From Candidatus Thorarchaeota archaeon MP8T_1 (GTDB lineage Archaea; Asgardarchaeota; Thorarchaeia; Thorarchaeales; Thorarchaeaceae), in assembly GCA_002825465.1 (NCBI GenBank), contig PJER01000084.1:1-8602 (forward strand): a stretch of DNA of 8,602 nucleotides. The letters run 5' to 3'. The notes below the pieces were generated by a model, which saw only the letters and a program-made list of their open reading frames with translations, was not told where the DNA came from and did not search any database. This document shows, one piece after another, positions 5,701 to 8,602 of this stretch; the first letter of the stretch is position 1, and every line of letters begins with the position of its first letter. The position numbers and the translations under genes are program-made.

Positions 5701-8602
5701 AATTCATTTAGTTCTCCCTGTCTCTCTCGAATCTGAAATGGGACTTGAATTTCTACGGCTTGATAGTTTGAAAATGAGATCGTGATTATGAGTGTGTTTG
5801 TTCCAATAGCTCCTGCATCTGAGCAATCAACAACTAATAGATAGTTTCCAAAGCCATCTGGAGTCATGCTCCATATTCCCGGACCCGATGTGTTTGTCTT
5901 ATAGATGACAGAGAATGCCATTTCAGCGCCGCTTATTAGAACGTCATGATCCAAGTCCCTGTAGGTTAGATTGACTGAAACATTATCATTAATGGGTACA
6001 GTTGAAGGAGTTGGATTACTGCTTACTAATAATACTTGAATCAGACGCACCGAACCCTGAAGCAGCACCGCTGTTGAATTTGCATAGTATGGGGCAGTAG
6101 ATGGATTCCATAGAAGACGGAGTGAAAACGTGTAAGTTCCTGTGCTACCAAGAAAAGATGTGTCAACTAGAATAGTATACTGTCCCCCGTTTCTAGTCAC
6201 CCAGAAGTGTTCGTTTTCAACAAGTCCGCTAGGGCTAACACAATCAAATATGACAATTGCATTTGATATTTCTAATTCCGATGTTGCATCGACATATGTA
6301 AACGTGAGACTCATATTGTCCCCTATGGGGGTTGTTGGAACAGGATCTCGGAGTAGCAGTCCCCTTCTATTGACAACGGTAACCCATACAGACACTTTTT
6401 CATCAGTGTAATAGGGTACGGCGTTATCTTGCCAGTCTATGATGACCGTAATGTTCCAATTGCTGATTAGACCGGAACTTAACATTGTGGAGTTGATAGA
6501 GATTTCATATCCGATACCGGTGAATATCATTGAGAAGTAACTACTTGGTAGTAGACTCCCTCCACTAAATATGAGCAGTTGACTCTTGACTAGTGGAATT
6601 AACACTACGTTTTCATCGTCAATATATCTAAAGACGAAACTCACATTCTCGAGAAACATCACCTGAACTGGCGAGGTGAGAATCTCGGTACTGGCATCTC
6701 TTCTTGTGACACTCAGTGTGAGAGTAATGAAAGACTCTGTGTAGTATGGTGTTCCTGCGTCCCACGATGCTTGTAATGAAAGGCTTGCTGATGTACCTGC
6801 AGGACCTATCGATGTTGTGTTTACAGAGATGTAGTATAATCCGTCAATTGTCCGTTGCAGTATGTAATCGTTTCCTTCTATTAGATCTACTCCAGAAAGA
6901 GACAGTGTAATGACTGCACCTGCAATGCCATTCGCAGAATCCGAATCTCCGTAGAAGACAGTGAGATTAACATACTCCAAATATGGTGAAGGTATTGGAG
7001 CATCTATCAGGTCTAAATATGTTGTACGCTCTCTAAGTATAAATGAAACATATGCTTCTGCCGCTCTGTAGAATGGTGAGGCATCAGGATAGCTGATTCG
7101 TAACAAGAGAACATATGTCTTGTTAATCTCTAGATCTTGATTGAAGGTTTCAATTGTTAGTAGATAGTCTTCTGAAAGGCTTCTCCAACTTGAAGTGAAT
7201 AGCCATGAGCTTCCATTGAGAATCTGAATTGTTGTTGGAGTTGATCCATTACCAATCTGCAAAGAACTTGGGACATCAATATATTGAATGACAACTGATA
7301 ATGATGAGTTGTAGGATGCCTCTCCAACTGGTTCTACCACGAGCATAGTTAGACGGTACCCCAGACTCAAAGTTCGTGTGGCACTAGCATTTGCGTAATA
7401 GAATTGACTCGTACTAATCCGAAGTGTAAGCTGAAATGTCCCCGGTCTTCCGAAATAGGTCGTGTTTAATTCGAGTTCATATAATCCATTTCCAACAAAC
7501 GATGCACGGTAATTTGATGATGGGACTATCTGTGTACCGTTATACAGAATAATCAGTCCATTATTGATAGGAGTTGAGGCCCCAAGGGTGACATCATTGA
7601 ATGTCATTACAAGTGTAATGTTATTTCCATAAGGCGTTGGACTGATAGAGGTACAATCAAATTCCGTGTCCCTATATCGAATGTTTATTATCACAGTCCG
7701 TCCGGTGATATTGGCGTAAAACGGGGAGCCTGTCCAACTGACGCTGATTGTGAACTGACGATTACCAATAGGCGATCCCAATATACTTGTGTTGAAAGAA
7801 ACATGAAACTGCTTCGTGGTTGAATTGTAGGTGAGTGTGTAGTCAGGAAGGCTGATGCTGATCGCCATTTGAGGACTGTTTGCAATACTCTCCGGGGGTC
7901 CCACTACATCATCGAATGAAAAAGTAAAGGTGGCATTCACTCCGTATGGTGTACTCTCAGGCGGAGTTACGGCAACCACAGAGCTTCTTGGTGTGATACG
8001 TATAGTGACTGTATCTGTGCAGTTCTCGTAGAATGGATCCACGCCTTGAGACCAGTTTACAAAAACAACCATTGTATAAATCCCGGGTCTTCCAAAAATT
8101 GTGCTATTGAACGCAATAGTATACCGTCCGGGATACCCAACGACTTCTGTTATGCTTACTTGTGAGATGTCAAATAACTCCCCTGGGAATTGGATGTAGA
8201 TGAAGACATTCCCAGCTGGAGGTGATGAGTTAGAGATTCCTAATCCACTATAGAATTCACTGTAAAGATAGGTATAGCTCATGTTCTCCAAGTATGGCGT
8301 TGGTCCCGATGATTCCAACAATTCAAGCTCTGCAGCTTCTCCTATTATATTCACAAATGCCTTCACAGTTCTGTTATAGTATTTCTGAATTGATCCTGTC
8401 CAATTGAAGTGGATAGTGAGCTCATAGACCCCAGAAACTCCAAGATCTAAAGCGGCTAGTCTTATTATATAGTAGCCATCTCCCCGAGCAGTGTCATTTA
8501 CAAATGATGATGCAATTACTCCGGTTTCGTTGTTCACAGAAAGCGTGATAAATGGCGAGATGATGCCAGCATCATTGTCGAGGTCTCCGCAGTAGACTGA
8601 TA
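2724..8602 (-). CDS. Giant Ig-like repeat surface protein with single membrane helix and cytoplasmic tail (5' end outside window)
   Basis: The frame is open from the right edge to the TAG at 2724-2726, giving 1958 visible residues, so the true start lies beyond the window. A GTG at 8535-8537 could be taken as the start, but the 21 codons before it (YCGDLDNDAGI, then PFITLSV) belong to the same repeat unit, so that GTG is internal. Residues 1-1695 are at least 16 beta-sandwich repeats of 98-116 residues. Their shared features are a TPYGxN-like opening, a [FY]xD motif about ten residues later, a central GxGxYxIxx[ND]T[ST] hairpin and a G-x-Y strand. Residues about 1702-1722 are one hydrophobic helix (AVIYGVPIGFILLLGAFLW) followed by basic residues, so the C-terminus is cytoplasmic. 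The tail contains a helical domain (about 1755-1862), an acidic spacer (1865-1907) and a helical end (1908-1958). No sortase or enzyme motif is visible. The likely role is an adhesive stalk or receptor; the family was not recognised by name. Confidence 0.93.
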   Translation of the reverse strand, partial: SVYCGDLDNDAGIISPFITLSVNNETGVIASSFVNDTARGDGYYIIRLAALDLGVSGVYELTIHFNWTGSIQKYYNRTVKAFVNIIGEAAELELLESSGPTPYLENMSYTYLYSEFYSGLGISNSSPPAGNVFIYIQFPGELFDISQVSITEVVGYPGRYTIAFNSTIFGRPGIYTMVVFVNWSQGVDPFYENCTDTVTIRITPRSSVVAVTPPESTPYGVNATFTFSFDDVVGPPESIANSPQMAISISLPDYTLTYNSTTKQFHVSFNTSILGSPIGNRQFTISVSWTGSPFYANITGRTVIINIRYRDTEFDCTSISPTPYGNNITLVMTFNDVTLGASTPINNGLIILYNGTQIVPSSNYRASFVGNGLYELELNTTYFGRPGTFQLTLRISTSQFYYANASATRTLSLGYRLTMLVVEPVGEASYNSSLSVVIQYIDVPSSLQIGNGSTPTTIQILNGSSWLFTSSWRSLSEDYLLTIETFNQDLEINKTYVLLLRISYPDASPFYRAAEAYVSFILRERTTYLDLIDAPIPSPYLEYVNLTVFYGDSDSANGIAGAVITLSLSGVDLIEGNDYILQRTIDGLYYISVNTTSIGPAGTSASLSLQASWDAGTPYYTESFITLTLSVTRRDASTEILTSPVQVMFLENVSFVFRYIDDENVVLIPLVKSQLLIFSGGSLLPSSYFSMIFTGIGYEISINSTMLSSGLISNWNITVIIDWQDNAVPYYTDEKVSVWVTVVNRRGLLLRDPVPTTPIGDNMSLTFTYVDATSELEISNAIVIFDCVSPSGLVENEHFWVTRNGGQYTILVDTSFLGSTGTYTFSLRLLWNPSTAPYYANSTAVLLQGSVRLIQVLLVSSNPTPSTVPINDNVSVNLTYRDLDHDVLISGAEMAFSVIYKTNTSGPGIWSMTPDGFGNYLLVVDCSDAGAIGTNTLIITISFSNYQAVEIQVPFQIRERQGELNELPPSDTYYGGTTYVDVQLIDIDAAGAPISDAILSLSWPGIDSPIWSPLGNGWYRINLTTNSLNSGIHSLLIGAQKSDYFITEISVPVQILRIPTEIIMQGTLPNVYWGEDLSLWAIFNDTYNGGFISGATVVYQIGTLNGPMPEDVPAGNYSITIDTGSLTIATSYIITVTATFDNYVTATKQVTVNVLRIPLGLVIMGSVHPELFKGTPLNITVYVNNTLYNTPLLGATVTATKTGGTLTITLAPVAGLDGYYSGLVDTSSFIVGEYVIEIKATRTNYIAASTSLSVQIRQIPTVVYLDAETSTYSSQAFNWSDIITIGIYVLVPSLNESDPYSTGLSNCTVEWSLSGTSYSGQFQNGTLLRGAGYFYFDFDTQFFEAKAYTMRISAYPNLGMFAYSTNTTTLRINPVTTSVDSTFLGAKVWGWSGWVNMTYWDQLHISGVDFAEIRVDWEGNVSVYNYLGDGIYAIFINTSLVRPGVYPVSVNFLKDNYEGGTGVFTLTVLEVPTSIEVYTSSINQIDGNTLALIVPFGDVLPITLFYNDTWYCRGIPGATEMTAVVIGPSIPDKDSLTIEELAFGNYSLLFDTTNWIVSSTPYRVILSLNLGNWSRATINLDITIINVPTSLEVEGGTTITMNFGQLHTIRIRYYDTWEGHNQAGIPNGIINATSLNENYVVVSFNQSDPSQPGWYEVVLFSQRVQGSAVIIIELTRDNYDQASISVAVGVEPSEFDLLIESAVIYGVPIGFILLLGAFLWTRLFSVPKLLRHIRKMVGSAAKGKIPKPPEAVKSRQQIVAELFNEIAEQIGLTRAADQMPQVSVAMEIPEIEGLLMQLTVLTKLTPDELEDFKLDLTKMKLSEQVNFVKEVINQEAIKRARSERKTMEMVLEETAVQARSLLAGEEPVVVELPPAPEETVEPPEVVEEEIVEPELIEPEEDIVVDLLSDVEIEEIRKKLIDAGIGKNELKTIIDQVRELPRELVEELLKSVLGKGGEE
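2727..3497 (-). other. Membrane helix and cytoplasmic tail of the repeat protein
   Basis: The helix is encoded at about 3435-3497. It is followed by a positively charged juxtamembrane segment (VPKLLRHIRKMVGSAAKGK, then KIPKPPEAVKSR), which obeys the positive-inside rule. Next is a helical region with IVAELFNEIAEQIGL, IPEIEGLLMQLTVLTKL and LSEQVNFVKEVINQEAIKRARSER, amphipathic and rich in charged residues, and probably a folded helical domain. The 43-residue spacer encoded at 2880-3008 is made mostly of Glu, Val, Pro and Ile. The last 51 residues read as two or three helices (EIEEIRKKLIDAGI, NELKTIIDQVRELPRELVEELLKSV). No asparagine in the tail lies in an N-x-S/T sequon. The function is unknown; the size and order of these modules suggest binding to a cytoplasmic partner. 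Confidence 0.8.
2731..2738 (-). promoter_or_regulatory. Shine-Dalgarno site of the DUF2341/LamG gene, inside the upstream gene
   Basis: The minus strand reads GGAGGTGA, fully complementary to the usual 16S rRNA 3' end. It ends nine bases before the ATG at 2719-2721. The same bases encode the Gly-Gly-Glu near the C-terminus of the repeat protein, whose TAG stop lies two bases before the downstream ATG. This fixes the downstream start and indicates a shared mRNA, probably with translational coupling. Confidence 0.88.
3516..8602 (-). repeat. Array of at least 16 tandem Ig-like/beta-sandwich repeats (protein level)
   Basis: Units begin on the minus strand at about 8300, 7952, 7637, 7322, 6989, 6665, 6335, 6002, 5687, 5393, 5096, 4787, 4439, 4139 and 3815. 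One further unit is cut by the right edge. Unit lengths are about 98-116 residues. The units are diverged: they share the pattern [FY]xD, GxGxY and [ND]T[ST] but no obvious long identical DNA, so this is an old duplication array, not a recent one. Units 1-8 end in a [FY]Y motif (PFYEN, SPFYAN, TPYYTE, VPYYTD). Units 9-16 mostly carry an [ND]Y or NW motif, and units 10-15 mostly end in an IPT/VPT linker. Boundaries are set by eye and may be off by several residues. Confidence 0.88.

Noticed and set aside
3516..8602. CRISPR array or DNA-level satellite repeat
   Set aside because: Periodicity exists at protein level only. Units vary between about 294 and 348 bases, and no long identical DNA repeats were seen.

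Overview
The window is almost entirely coding and holds two large genes on the minus strand. Both are cut by the window edges. The upstream gene enters at the right edge and ends at 2724. The downstream gene starts at 2721 and runs off the left edge. Two bases separate them, and the downstream gene's ribosome-binding site lies inside the last codons of the upstream gene, so they very likely share one transcript whose promoter is outside the window. I see no RNA gene, mobile element, CRISPR array, terminator or gene-free stretch.

The upstream product (2724-8602, 1958 residues visible) is a giant type I-like surface protein. At least 16 tandem beta-sandwich repeats of about 98-116 residues form the exterior. 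They are followed by one membrane helix and a cytoplasmic tail of about 235 residues with a helical domain, an acidic Pro/Glu/Val spacer and a terminal helical module. The repeats fall into two blocks: eight ending in a [FY]Y motif, then eight mostly carrying an [ND]Y motif, most with an IPT-like linker. N-glycosylation sequons are dense outside (about 49 by eye) and absent from the tail, which fits the predicted topology.

The downstream product (1-2721, 907 residues visible) is an exported multi-domain protein. It has an N-terminal signal or anchor helix, two beta-sandwich regions (the second like DNRLRE-type binding modules), a DUF2341 domain and a LamG/concanavalin-like domain. These are typical of sugar-binding or adhesive surface proteins.

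The organism is probably an archaeon. The indicators are giant glycosylated surface proteins anchored by a C-terminal helix without a sortase motif, a perfect Shine-Dalgarno site, dense coding and an A+T-leaning composition. The combination of DUF2341-LamG proteins with giant Ig-like repeat proteins carrying sizeable cytoplasmic tails recalls Asgard archaea such as Thorarchaeota or Lokiarchaeota. No marker gene confirms this, so the placement is tentative. The simplest reading of the pair is a cell-surface adhesion or recognition module: a tethered stalk with a cytoplasmic interaction tail, and a co-translated ligand-binding partner.
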